Shown in pieces: positions 1 through 8,800 of a stretch of DNA of 27,987 bases (within the stretch, counting starts at the first letter, position 1; each line of letters begins with the position of its first letter). The translations under genes and the position numbers were made by a program. Source of the stretch: an uncultured Pedobacter sp. (lineage in GTDB: Bacteria; Bacteroidota; Bacteroidia; Sphingobacteriales; Sphingobacteriaceae); assembly GCA_946478755.1 (NCBI GenBank), contig CAMLDJ010000044.1:1-27987 (forward strand). Direction: 5' to 3'. Below the pieces are notes generated by a model. It did no database searches, had not been told where the DNA came from, and worked only from the letters and a program-made list of their open reading frames with translations.

Positions 1-2063
1 CCGAAGGAGTCAAACCTGTTTGTAAACCGGGAACGCTGGACTTTAGGATCTCCAGCTGTAAAATACCGGGGTATTTTCTGAATGATGAAGCACCGGCATT
101 GTCAGGTTGGGTAAAGGACAACTTTGGTGGTTTTAAACACGGTTTCTACGAAAAGCTTTTTGAACTGATCCTACGCTTAAAGGGAAATTATTTATGGCCT
201 GCTATGTGGGGCACCGCATTTTATGATGACGATCCTAAAAATGCCCCTCTTGCAGATATGTACGGCGTTGTCATTGGTACATCTCACCATGAGCCACTGA
301 TGCGTGCGCATGCGGAATGGAAACGTTATGGAGCGGGCGGCTCATGGAATTATGATAGCAACGCAGCTGGCCTGGCTAAATTTTGGACAGAGGGGATAAA
401 GCGTATGGGCAACAATGAAAGTATTGTAACTGTAGGCATGCGGGGCGACGGTGATGAGCCAATGAGTAAAAATGCCAATCTGAACCTGCTTGAAAAAATT
501 GTAAATGACCAAAGGGAAATTATTAAAAAAGTAACCGGTAAAGATGCTTCGGCACAACCTCAGTTATGGGCATTGTATAAGGAGGTGCAAGAATATTATG
601 ATCAGGGAATGCGGGTTCCTGATGATGTAACCCTGTTGCTTTGTGACGACAATTGGGGTAACATCAGAAAACTACCCAAATTGGCTGAACAACCTCGAAA
701 AGGTGGCTATGGGGTTTATTATCACTTTGATTATGTTGGAGGTCCAAGGAATTATAAATGGATCAATAACAATAATATCGCCAGGGTATGGGAGCAAATG
801 AATTTGGCGTATCAATATAACGCCCGTGAGATCTGGATCGTAAATGTTGGTGATCTCAAGCCGATGGAGTTTCCGATCAGCTTTTTTCTTGACTTCGCCT
901 GGAACCCAGCGCAATGGACACCTGATCAGCTCAGATTGTATTATACCAGCTGGGCGACGAAGCAGTTCGGTCTTAAACACGGAAAGGAGATTGGCAATAT
1001 CATCAGGCTTTATTCGCAATATAGTGCCAGAAGGAAGCCTGAACTTTTGGATTCGAAAACCTACAGCATCGTCAATTATAATGAATTTGCAAATGTTGTT
1101 GCTCAATTTGATGAGCTATTGGCTAAAGCAGAAAAAATTAATGCCCGGCTTCCTTCAGCTTACCGCGATGCGTATTTCCAATTGGTGCTTCACCCTGTAA
1201 AAGCATTAGGTAACCTTCATCATATGTATCAGGATGTTGCCTGGAATCAGTATTATGCAGCAAAGCAAGATACCAGGGCCAATGCATTTGCTGAGGAGGC
1301 AAAAAAGTTCTTTAAACAGGATTCATTAATTTCAAAACAATACAATAAAGATCTTGCCGGCGGTAAGTGGAAGCATTTCATGGATCAGGTACATATAGGT
1401 TATAGCTCCTGGAATGATCCGCCAAAAGATAAATTGCCTGAATTAAAATACGTAGGAACAGATATTGTTGCAAAAGGAGCCTCAATAAAAAAAGAAGAAA
1501 CAAAATCAGCCGAAAATCTAATTGGCATTAAAGGAAATGTATTTTTTGAAAAGGATGGTTATGTGTCTATTGAAGCTGAGCACTTTACACGAGCCGTGAA
1601 TGCCAATGGCATAACCTGGGAGGTGATCCCGGATATTGGGAAAACTGGTTCCGGAATAACGGTTATGCCGGTTACTGCGGCTACGCAGCAGCCGTCGAAA
1701 GATGCACCGCATACTGCATATGATTTTTACGTATATGAAAGCGGCAAATTTTCTATGCAGGCTTATTTTTCACCCACATTAAATTTTCAAGATCATCCTG
1801 GCGGACTTCAGTATGCAATAGCTGTTGATGAGGAAGAACCTCAACTTATAAGTATCAACGATGCGAAACAGGAAAAGTCCTGGGCTGATTGGGTGTCCAA
1901 TAACATCATTATAAAAAAATCCAGTCATCAGGTGTTAAAACCAGGAAAACATACTTTAAAATTTTGGATGGTACAGCCCGGTGTGGTCTTACAGAAATTA
2001 GTTGCAGATTTTGGCGGCGTTAAGCCAAGTTACCTCGGCCCTCCAGAAACAAGGAAGAAATAA
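1..2063 (+). CDS. GH115 alpha-glucuronidase, 5' end outside window, frameshifted near position 77
   Basis: This is the C-terminal two thirds or more of a family GH115 alpha-glucuronidase, which removes (4-O-methyl-)glucuronic acid from xylan or arabinogalactan side chains, probably in the periplasm or at the cell surface. From about 78 onward the frame reads LNDEAPALSGW, then KGNYLWPAMWG and GTSHHEPLMRA, all hallmark GH115 core stretches; a C-terminal beta-sandwich (GH115_C type) runs from about 1550 to the end and finishes in YLGPPET. Positions 1-77 are GH115-like in another frame (ending VKYRGIF) and run into TGA at 79-81. One extra T in the T run at 74-77 would join them as KYRGIF-LNDEAPALSGW. 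The downstream frame has no ATG near its beginning, only TTG at 99, so it is not an independent start. Perhaps 150-200 N-terminal residues lie left of the window. Family call is very sure; intactness is not. Confidence 0.9.
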   Translation, partial: EGVKPVCKPGTLDFRISSCKIPGYFLNDEAPALSGWVKDNFGGFKHGFYEKLFELILRLKGNYLWPAMWGTAFYDDDPKNAPLADMYGVVIGTSHHEPLMRAHAEWKRYGAGGSWNYDSNAAGLAKFWTEGIKRMGNNESIVTVGMRGDGDEPMSKNANLNLLEKIVNDQREIIKKVTGKDASAQPQLWALYKEVQEYYDQGMRVPDDVTLLLCDDNWGNIRKLPKLAEQPRKGGYGVYYHFDYVGGPRNYKWINNNNIARVWEQMNLAYQYNAREIWIVNVGDLKPMEFPISFFLDFAWNPAQWTPDQLRLYYTSWATKQFGLKHGKEIGNIIRLYSQYSARRKPELLDSKTYSIVNYNEFANVVAQFDELLAKAEKINARLPSAYRDAYFQLVLHPVKALGNLHHMYQDVAWNQYYAAKQDTRANAFAEEAKKFFKQDSLISKQYNKDLAGGKWKHFMDQVHIGYSSWNDPPKDKLPELKYVGTDIVAKGASIKKEETKSAENLIGIKGNVFFEKDGYVSIEAEHFTRAVNANGITWEVIPDIGKTGSGITVMPVTAATQQPSKDAPHTAYDFYVYESGKFSMQAYFSPTLNFQDHPGGLQYAIAVDEEEPQLISINDAKQEKSWADWVSNNIIIKKSSHQVLKPGKHTLKFWMVQPGVVLQKLVADFGGVKPSYLGPPETRKK
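74..81 (+). other. Apparent single-base frameshift in GH115 gene
   Basis: Upstream the reading frame ends ATT TTC TGA; downstream it continues CTG AAT GAT GAA. Both halves match conserved GH115 sequence, and the join is exact if the four-T run at 74-77 had five Ts. This is read directly from the sequence. Whether it is a real mutation or an assembly error cannot be told here. Confidence 0.85.
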
Positions 2064-2094
2064 TTACAAAGGAGATAAAACGTTTTTTCGAATG

Positions 2095-2652
2095 TTATTT
2101 CTTCGCATTGGTTACTATCCATTTTTCAAAGGCTGACAGAAAGTTTTTTAGAAATCTTTTGGTTGCCTCGTTCGTCAGCATTCCCTTATCATCAAATAAT
2201 GATCCGGCTCCTCCAATATAGGCTTCGGGCTGCGCCATAGCGGGCACGTTGACAAAAACAAGTGACTGGCGCAAGTGGTGGTTGGCGCCAAAGCCGCTGA
2301 TGTTTCCGATCGAAACACTCAGCACGGCGCCAGGTTTCCCATCCCAGGAATTTTGTCCGTAAGGGCGGGAGCCTACATCAATAGCATTTTTCAACACCCC
2401 CGGTACCGAGCGGTTATATTCCGGTGTAATAAACAGAAGTCCATCAGAAGCAAGGATCTGCTCCCGAAAGGCAGTCCATTCCTTTGGGGGTGTGGCCTCC
2501 AGATCTTCGTTGAACAGCTGTAAATTTCCGATGTCTAATATTTCGAGCGATAATGATTCCGGTGCAAGTTCAATCAGCGCCTTCGCTGTTTTCAGGTTAT
2601 ACGATTCTTTACGAAGGCTCCCTACGATCACTGCTATTTTATACTTTTCCAT
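2095..2652 (-). CDS. NAD(P)H-dependent FMN reductase (flavodoxin-like quinone/chromate reductase family)
   Basis: A 185-aa cytoplasmic flavoprotein of the NADPH-dependent FMN reductase family (ChrR/YieF/azoreductase-like), which uses NAD(P)H and FMN to reduce quinones and other acceptors. The FMN phosphate-binding loop GSLRKES is at residues 11-17 and the family signature PEYNRSVPGVLKNAID at about 78-92, followed by GSRP. The length is normal for the family and there is no signal peptide. It runs convergently towards the GH115 gene and has no evident metabolic link with the hydrolases around it. Start ATG is unambiguous. Family is secure; the true acceptor is unknown. Confidence 0.9.
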   Translation of the reverse strand: MEKYKIAVIVGSLRKESYNLKTAKALIELAPESLSLEILDIGNLQLFNEDLEATPPKEWTAFREQILASDGLLFITPEYNRSVPGVLKNAIDVGSRPYGQNSWDGKPGAVLSVSIGNISGFGANHHLRQSLVFVNVPAMAQPEAYIGGAGSLFDDKGMLTNEATKRFLKNFLSAFEKWIVTNAKK

Positions 2653-2790
2653 ACGTTGACGTTTTTGTTAAACAATTGAAATAAAATATCAAGCCATTTT
2701 TATGCCGCTTTGAGCTGAAGATTTTCATCCCTTCCTTTTCATCCAGTTCGTCCAATAAATTTCCCAGATCCATGGGCCGTTGCCTATCAG

Positions 2791-2820
2791 TTTACCCCTC
2801 TAATTTGCAAGATTTACCCC
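2791..2820 (+). promoter_or_regulatory. Direct repeat TTTACCCC with 22-bp period upstream of GH43
   Basis: The octamer TTTACCCC occurs at 2791-2798 and again at 2813-2820, exactly 22 bp (about two helical turns) apart. The second copy ends 55 bp before the ATG of the GH43-GH16 pair. Same-face direct repeats of this kind suit an activator with an AraC-type DNA-binding domain. The function is inference; no other copy of the pair was found in the window. Confidence 0.4.
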
Positions 2821-2875
2821 CCTTTTTATGATGGAAAAAAAACCTCCTTTGTAAAGTGCTCCAATAAAACCATTT

Positions 2876-4099
2876 ATGATGAAAAGACTAGATTCAATTA
2901 AAAGAAAACAAACCGAGCCCCATGTGACAATTCGTATTAAGTTTAAATGGTTGCTGTTGTTTTTGTTGTTTGGGACTCACATGCCAGGTTTTTCAAGACA
3001 AACCTCCATTGGCGAAAACGAGGAAAAAGCCATTCAGTATGCTTCAATTAATCCGATTACTACGCAGGGGGCCGGCGCCTTGGCAGATAAATGGCTAACC
3101 GCAAAGGATGTGATGCAAACCGCGTCATCAGGAGGATTAAAACAAAAAAACAACAATCCTATACTGGGCGGCCTTTATGCCGATCCTTGCATCATGTATT
3201 CAAAAAAAACGGGTAAGTTTTATATCTATCCTACAAGTGATGGCTTTACAGGTTGGTCCGGGACTTATTTTAAAGCATTTTCATCTCCCGATTTAAGCAA
3301 TTGGAAAGATGAAGGTGTAATTTTGGATCTTCCCAAAGATGTCAGTTGGGCGAATAGAAATGCCTGGGCACCCAGCATCATAGAGAAAGAGATCCATGGC
3401 AGCTTTAAATACTTTTATTATTTCACCGCGGCACAAAAAATTGGTGTCGCTATTGCAGACGATCCAACCGGCCCATTTGTGGACTCCGGCAAACCACTCG
3501 TCAATTCATTTCCGAAAGGGATCACAAGAGGGCAGCAGATTGATCCGGATGTTTTCAGCGATCCAAAAACAGGAAAAACCTATCTGTACTGGGGCAATGG
3601 ATATATGGCTGTCGCAGAACTCAATCCGGATATGGTTTCAATTGATACGGCCTCAATAAAAATATTAACCCCAAAAAGCTCATATAATGAAGGTACCCAT
3701 GTTTTTTACCGCAAGGGGACCTATTATTTTATGTGGTCTGAAAATGACACCAGAAGTGAAGATTATCAGGTGCATTACGGAACTGCTGACTCGCCACTGG
3801 GGCCCATAAAAATTACGGAGAATAACCTGGTGATTGCCAAGGATAAAGATAAGGGCATCTTCGGAACCGGACACCATTCCGTCATTCAGATCCCGGGAAA
3901 AGAGGAGTGGTATATCGTTTATCATCGCTTTAGCTATCCAAATGGGATCACTCTGGGAAGCGCTGCCGGTTACAATCGGGAGGTTTGCATCGATAAGCTG
4001 GAATTTTACCCTGATGGTCGCATTAAACAAACAATACCAACCCATAAGGGGATTGCCCCGGTAACATTTACAAAATCCGTTAACAACCAACGATGGTAA
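2876..4099 (+). CDS. Secreted GH43-family glycoside hydrolase
   Basis: A 407-aa five-bladed beta-propeller hydrolase of family GH43 (arabinofuranosidase, xylosidase or related exo-activities). The three expected acidic residues are visible: D103 in YADPCI as the general base, D223 in IDPDVF as the pKa modulator, and E272 in NEGTHVF as the general acid. A hydrophobic stretch at about 25-38 behind a long basic N-terminal segment indicates export; the n-region is unusually long (about 24 residues), but no other in-frame ATG lies before residue 36. The stop codon overlaps the start of the GH16 gene by 7 bp, indicating translational coupling. The subfamily and linkage specificity cannot be set by eye. 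Confidence 0.9.
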   Translation: MMKRLDSIKRKQTEPHVTIRIKFKWLLLFLLFGTHMPGFSRQTSIGENEEKAIQYASINPITTQGAGALADKWLTAKDVMQTASSGGLKQKNNNPILGGLYADPCIMYSKKTGKFYIYPTSDGFTGWSGTYFKAFSSPDLSNWKDEGVILDLPKDVSWANRNAWAPSIIEKEIHGSFKYFYYFTAAQKIGVAIADDPTGPFVDSGKPLVNSFPKGITRGQQIDPDVFSDPKTGKTYLYWGNGYMAVAELNPDMVSIDTASIKILTPKSSYNEGTHVFYRKGTYYFMWSENDTRSEDYQVHYGTADSPLGPIKITENNLVIAKDKDKGIFGTGHHSVIQIPGKEEWYIVYHRFSYPNGITLGSAAGYNREVCIDKLEFYPDGRIKQTIPTHKGIAPVTFTKSVNNQRW

Positions 4100-4986
4100 A
4101 ATCCTTCGAATACATGAGGCAGACATCGGTTATAAATTTAAAGTATCTGATCGCATTTATGCTTTCAGCCGTCGCTCCAATAAATGTCTTTGCTCAGAAA
4201 AATGTACAAGCAAAATATCTGAATGAGGGTTACCGGCTGGTCTGGGCAGACGAATTTAATAAGGATGGCCAACCAGACCCGGCTACATGGAAACATGAAA
4301 CCGGATTCGTGCGCAACGAGGAACTGCAATGGTACCAGGCAGAGAATGCCTGGTGCGAAAATGGGAAGCTGATTATTGAAGCAAGAAAGGAAACCAAACC
4401 GAATCCAGGATTTGACAGCGTGACCGGGGATTGGAAAAGTCGTCGTAAAACAATCGAATATACTTCGTCGAGCATCAAGACTGCCGGGCTCCGGAGTTGG
4501 CAATACGGGCGATTCGTAATGCGTGGCAAAATAGATGTCAGTGCAGGCTTATGGCCGGCCTGGTGGACGCTTGGTGTAGCTGGCGAATGGCCAGCTAACG
4601 GAGAAATTGACATGATGGAATATTATGCCGGTAAGATCTTAGCGAACATAGCCGTTGCAACAGCAAAAAGATACACTGCAGAATGGCATAGCCAGACCAG
4701 ATCGATCAAAGAGCTGGGTGGCCAGGAATGGGCGTCAAAGTTTCATATCTGGAGAATGGACTGGACCGATAAATCTATTTCGCTATTTGTGGATGATGTA
4801 TTGCTGATCAGTGTGCCGATGCATAAGTTATTCAATAAAGATGGCAGCAATATTCAGCCGTTCAAACAACCTCACTACATGCTGCTAAATCTTGCTATGG
4901 GCGGCATGAATGGTGGTGATCTGGGAGATACCAGGTTTCCTAACAGGTTTGAAGTTGATTATGTAAGGGTTTACCAGCGATTCTGA
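4093..4986 (+). CDS. Secreted GH16-family endo-glycanase
   Basis: A 297-aa jelly-roll hydrolase of family GH16 (laminarinase/lichenase/agarase superfamily), cleaving beta-1,3- or beta-1,4-linked glucan or galactan chains internally. The catalytic motif is NGEIDMMEYY, with E171 as nucleophile, D173 as helper and E176 as acid/base. The fold landmarks YRLVWADEF near the N-terminus and EVDYVRVYQRF at the C-terminus are present. A signal peptide ending near VFAQ (residue about 35) is clear. The ATG at 4093 overlaps the GH43 stop; an ATG seven codons later (4114) gives a more typical signal peptide and may be the true start. It forms a two-gene unit with the GH43. Confidence 0.9.
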   Translation: MVKSFEYMRQTSVINLKYLIAFMLSAVAPINVFAQKNVQAKYLNEGYRLVWADEFNKDGQPDPATWKHETGFVRNEELQWYQAENAWCENGKLIIEARKETKPNPGFDSVTGDWKSRRKTIEYTSSSIKTAGLRSWQYGRFVMRGKIDVSAGLWPAWWTLGVAGEWPANGEIDMMEYYAGKILANIAVATAKRYTAEWHSQTRSIKELGGQEWASKFHIWRMDWTDKSISLFVDDVLLISVPMHKLFNKDGSNIQPFKQPHYMLLNLAMGGMNGGDLGDTRFPNRFEVDYVRVYQRF

Positions 4987-5073
4987 AAGTTGAGGTTGGC
5001 GCCCAGGTCTAACCATTTGTTGATCTTTCCATCTACTTTTAAACTACCCCCGGATCGACTTATAAAATAGGGG

Positions 5074-5099
5074 ATAAAAATAGAGGCCTCTATTTTTAT
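5074..5099. promoter_or_regulatory. 26-bp perfect palindrome
   Basis: Two 13-bp arms (ATAAAAATAGAGG and its exact complement) meet with no spacer. The palindrome lies 87 bp after the GH16 stop and 46 bp before the ATG of the lipoprotein gene. It could be a dimeric repressor operator, or a hairpin with a GGCC tip acting as a weak terminator of the GH43-GH16 transcript. The T-rich right arm is not followed by a longer T tract, so a canonical intrinsic terminator is less likely. Confidence 0.5.
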
Positions 5100-5145
5100 A
5101 ACTTTCATTATATTGGTATATTAATCGTTCATTAATCTACGTGTT

Positions 5146-5631
5146 ATGAAAAGTTCATTATTTTACCTGTCGTTTCTGGCTTTACCCCTGATGTTGAGCT
5201 GCAATCAGAGCGGCAGCAAAGATCCGGCATCAAAAGACAGCTTACATGCTTCAGCAGATACTGTCGGTAGCAAACAGTGTTATATCGCAGTTGACGTAAA
5301 AGATACTGCCGAGTTCAGCTTCAATAATTTTAAAGACGGGAAGCTTAGGGGGCATTTGGTTTTTAGATACCTGGACAAAGGGAAGAACGATGGGGAGATT
5401 TCCGGGGTCTTTCGTGGAGATACTTTATTTGCTGATTATACTTTTAAGATTGGTACGGTAAACAAAACGATTTATAAAAATCCATTGGCCTTTTTAAAGA
5501 AAGATGGCAATCTTATATTGGGTGTGGGACAAATCGAAACCAGTTTAGGCAGGTCTTATTTTGTAAAAGGGAAGCCGATCCGCTTCGATAAGGGCAGGTT
5601 TACCTTTAAGCCTGTAGCTTGTATGGAATAG
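5146..5631 (+). CDS. Hypothetical lipoprotein
   Basis: A 161-aa protein with an SPII signal: hydrophobic residues 4-17, then lipobox LMLSC with the lipidated cysteine at position 19, followed by a Ser/Lys/Asp-rich linker to about residue 40. The mature part looks like a compact beta-rich domain (repeated short strands such as KLRGHLVFRYLDKG and GEISGVFRGDTLFADYTF). No enzymatic motif was recognised. It lies between the GH43-GH16 pair and the HTCS gene on the same strand, but 159 bp and 236 bp gaps with regulatory-looking sequence suggest its own transcription unit. Function unknown. Confidence 0.8.
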   Translation: MKSSLFYLSFLALPLMLSCNQSGSKDPASKDSLHASADTVGSKQCYIAVDVKDTAEFSFNNFKDGKLRGHLVFRYLDKGKNDGEISGVFRGDTLFADYTFKIGTVNKTIYKNPLAFLKKDGNLILGVGQIETSLGRSYFVKGKPIRFDKGRFTFKPVACME

Positions 5632-5695
5632 CATTTTACTGCTTTCCTGCATGGGTTAACGGTCATCCAATTAAGGGAATGATGGTCATAATATT

Positions 5696-5722
5696 TGATC
5701 ATCTTTTTGTCGATATGTCTCA
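5696..5722 (+). promoter_or_regulatory. 27-bp regulatory element, copy C, upstream of HTCS kinase gene
   Basis: It begins TGATCA, contains TTTTTGTCG and ends TGTCTCA. It differs by one base (25/26 of the remainder identical) from the copy at 11564-11590, and resembles the inverted copy at 11709-11735. It lies 145 bp upstream of the HTCS ATG in a gap that otherwise holds no gene. This suggests autoregulation of the HTCS; binding is inference. Confidence 0.55.
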
Positions 5723-5846
5723 AATCCCGGCCAGATATCCTGCGTTTTATTCTGTAAAACATTGTAAATCAATAGTTAATAAAATTATCATGGGGCAAGT
5801 AAATGATCGCGCTATTAAAAGGAATGGTATAACCAGGCTAATTATA

Positions 5847-5854
5847 TATATTTG
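5847..5854 (+). promoter_or_regulatory. Candidate Bacteroidota -7 box (TATATTTG) for HTCS gene
   Basis: TATATTTG matches the TAnnTTTG -7 consensus of Bacteroidota and lies 13 bp before the HTCS ATG at 5868, predicting a very short leader. No clear TTG -33 element was found at the expected distance, so the call is tentative. Confidence 0.4.
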
Positions 5855-5867
5855 AGCAAACCAAATT

Positions 5868-8800
5868 ATGCGGCCTGTCATTTCATTTGTTTTTTTTCAA
5901 GTGATGCTATTTTTTGCAATTTTTATTTGCAAAGGGCAATCTCATTATTTTAAACATTATCAGGCTGATGATGGCTTAGCGCATAATTCAGTAACCTCAA
6001 TACTACAGGATAAAAAAGGCTTGATATGGATTGGCACCCGTGGTGGACTAAACCGTTTTGATGGTTACACTTTTAAAACTTACAAAAACGAAAAAAACAG
6101 ATTCGGCAACATAGGAAATAATATTGTAACCACTATTGTCGAAGATAAAAATGGTGCATTGTGGATTGGTACAGGCACAGGTATTTTTAAATACGATCTT
6201 CATAAAGAAGTCTTTACTCCACTTGAAATAGCACCGCAGATCTACATCGACCAGATCTTAACGGATCATGAAAATAACTTATTTTTTTTAGCGGAGGATA
6301 GCCTGTACAAATATATCCAAAAGGAAAATTTAGTTGTAAACCTGAACATTAGGGCATCCTGCCTTGCTATTGATAGCGGCATGAATTTATGGATGGGCAA
6401 TCATGATGGTGTAATACGCTCGTATAATCTCCGAACCAAATTGACTAGCAGCGTTAGAATCATCGATCAGAATGTTCCTGCAAATTTGCGGTCTATCAGC
6501 AAAATATTCGCTGCCAAAGATAATGAGCTATTGATCGGGTGCTTTAAGCAGGGACTAAAATGTTACAACACCAAAACCGGATTAATCAGAACCCTACCGC
6601 TGTTTAATAGAGACAATCCCGACATATATGTCCGTGATATTACCGCTGGCAGCAATAAGGAGTATTGGGTGGCCACCGAATCTGGTATTTATATTTACGA
6701 TTTAGCCACCAACACCAGCCGCAACTTACGCAAACGGCCGGGCGACCCTTATTCTATTTCAGATAACGCTGTTTATACCGTATGTCGGGATAACCACGGA
6801 GGGATGTGGGCAGGCACCTTTTTTGGAGGATTAAATTACTACTCAAAGGAAAATGCAAGATTTGAAAAGTACTATCCTCTGCTCGGTTCCAACTCGATAT
6901 CAGGCAGTGCAGTGCGGGAGATTTGTCCGGATAACAACGGCAACTTATGGATCGGGACAGAAGACGCGGGCTTTAATAAATTTAACATAAAAACAGGACG
7001 ATTTACCAATTATACTTCAACAGGTAAAAAAGGAGATGTATCCTATCCTAATATACACGGTTTACTGGCCTGGGATAACCAATTATTTATAGGCCCATTC
7101 TTCCATGGCATGGAAATAATGGATATCCGCACAGGTTTAATCAAGGAACGTTTTAAGCTCATCGGCGACAAAGGCGACCAGGTCAGTGATTTTGTCCTTT
7201 CCATCTATCTGACAAAGGATAGTACTTTGCTTATTGGCACTGCATATAATGGTTCTGGCTTATTTTCTTATGACAGGAAGCATAAAACATTTACCCGTAT
7301 TAAACAAATCCCTTATGACACGTATGTTTTTGACATCAAAGAAGACCAGGAAGGTAATATCTGGACCGGGAGTGTATCGCAAGGGGCATTTTATTACCAT
7401 CCAAAAACCGGCAAACATGGTAATATCCGCTTTGGAGATAAGGTCAATAATAAGATCGAAAATGAGTTTCCTGTGTATGGAATATTAGAAGATAGCAACC
7501 ATGCCATGTGGTTTACTACCGAGGGTGGCGGTCTGATCAGGTTGAGCCCTGACAGAAAGACTTTTAAAAAATATACTACGGAAAATGGGCTTCCGAGTAA
7601 TGTCCTGTTTCGTATGTTGGAAGACGATTCCAGGCATCTCTGGATCAGCTCATTGAAAGGACTGATCTGTTTTGATATGCGTACAGAAAAATTCAAAGTG
7701 TATACACAATCAAACGGGCTGATCACTGACCAGTTTAATTTCAACTCGGCCTATAAGGATCCCAATGGCAAAATGTATTTTGGATCTGTTAAGGGCATGA
7801 TCGCTTTTGACCCGAAGGAGTTTGAAAAAAAGGAGGTAGGACCACCAACCTATATTACCGGCTTCGAGATCAACAATAAAGAAAGTATACCGAATAGCAG
7901 CAATGGGCCACTCTACCACTCCATTCTATATACAGACAGCATCGTTCTGGAATACGGTCAGAACAATTTTAGCATTGAATTCGCCGCGTTAAATTACTCC
8001 TCCCCGGAAGTTACCCGGTATGAATACTTAATGCAGGGGCTCGACGAAAGCCGGACTTATCTGAGCAGTAACCGCAAGGCCTATTTTACGGGTCTTCCCG
8101 CCGGCGACTATACCTTTATCGTGAGGGCCAAAAGCAATGTCGGCAGCTGGACGGGTAATGAGCGTCGTCTTTTTATTAAAGTCCTTCCGCCGCTCTGGAA
8201 AAGCTACCCTGCCTATTGCTTATACCTGCTCCTGGTCGCAATCAGTCTGTTCTGGTCGATACGCTATTATCACCGCCATCTGGAACGTAAGAACCTGAAC
8301 AAGCTCCAGCTTTTTGAACATGAAAAGGAAAAGGAGATTTACCAGGCCAAAATTGAATTTTTCACCAATATCGCACATGAGATACAGACGCCGCTGACAT
8401 TGATATTAGGTCCACTGGAACGCATGATTAAGAAAGCAGAAGCACAGTGGGGGATAAAAAAAAGCTTGCTTATGGTTGAAAAAAATGCCAAACGCTTAGC
8501 CGAACTGACCAGCCAGCTGCTTGATTTCCGTAAGACGGAAATGCATCAATTTGGATTAAGCTTTGTTAATACCGATATCAAGCGTTTATTAAAGGAACAA
8601 ATTGCGGTGTTTAAGCCGGAGGCTGAAAAAAGTAACATTTGCCTGGATCTCGAACTTCCGGGCGGTCCGGTCACTGTTTTTGCGGATACCGAAGCCCTGG
8701 TGAAAATTTGTAGTAACCTGATCTCTAATGCTATAAAATACGCAGCGAAGACAGCTACAGTAATTTTAGCAGAAGTTCATCCGACAGACGAGCAAATTAC

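Noticed and set aside
99..101. TTG at 99 as a true start of a shorter GH115 protein
   Set aside because: Conserved GH115 residues continue upstream of it in the same frame and then in frame 1, so it is internal to the gene.
5619..5855. 78-aa open frame after the lipoprotein gene
   Set aside because: The composition is not protein-like, it starts inside the lipoprotein gene, and the interval carries the 27-bp element and a promoter box.
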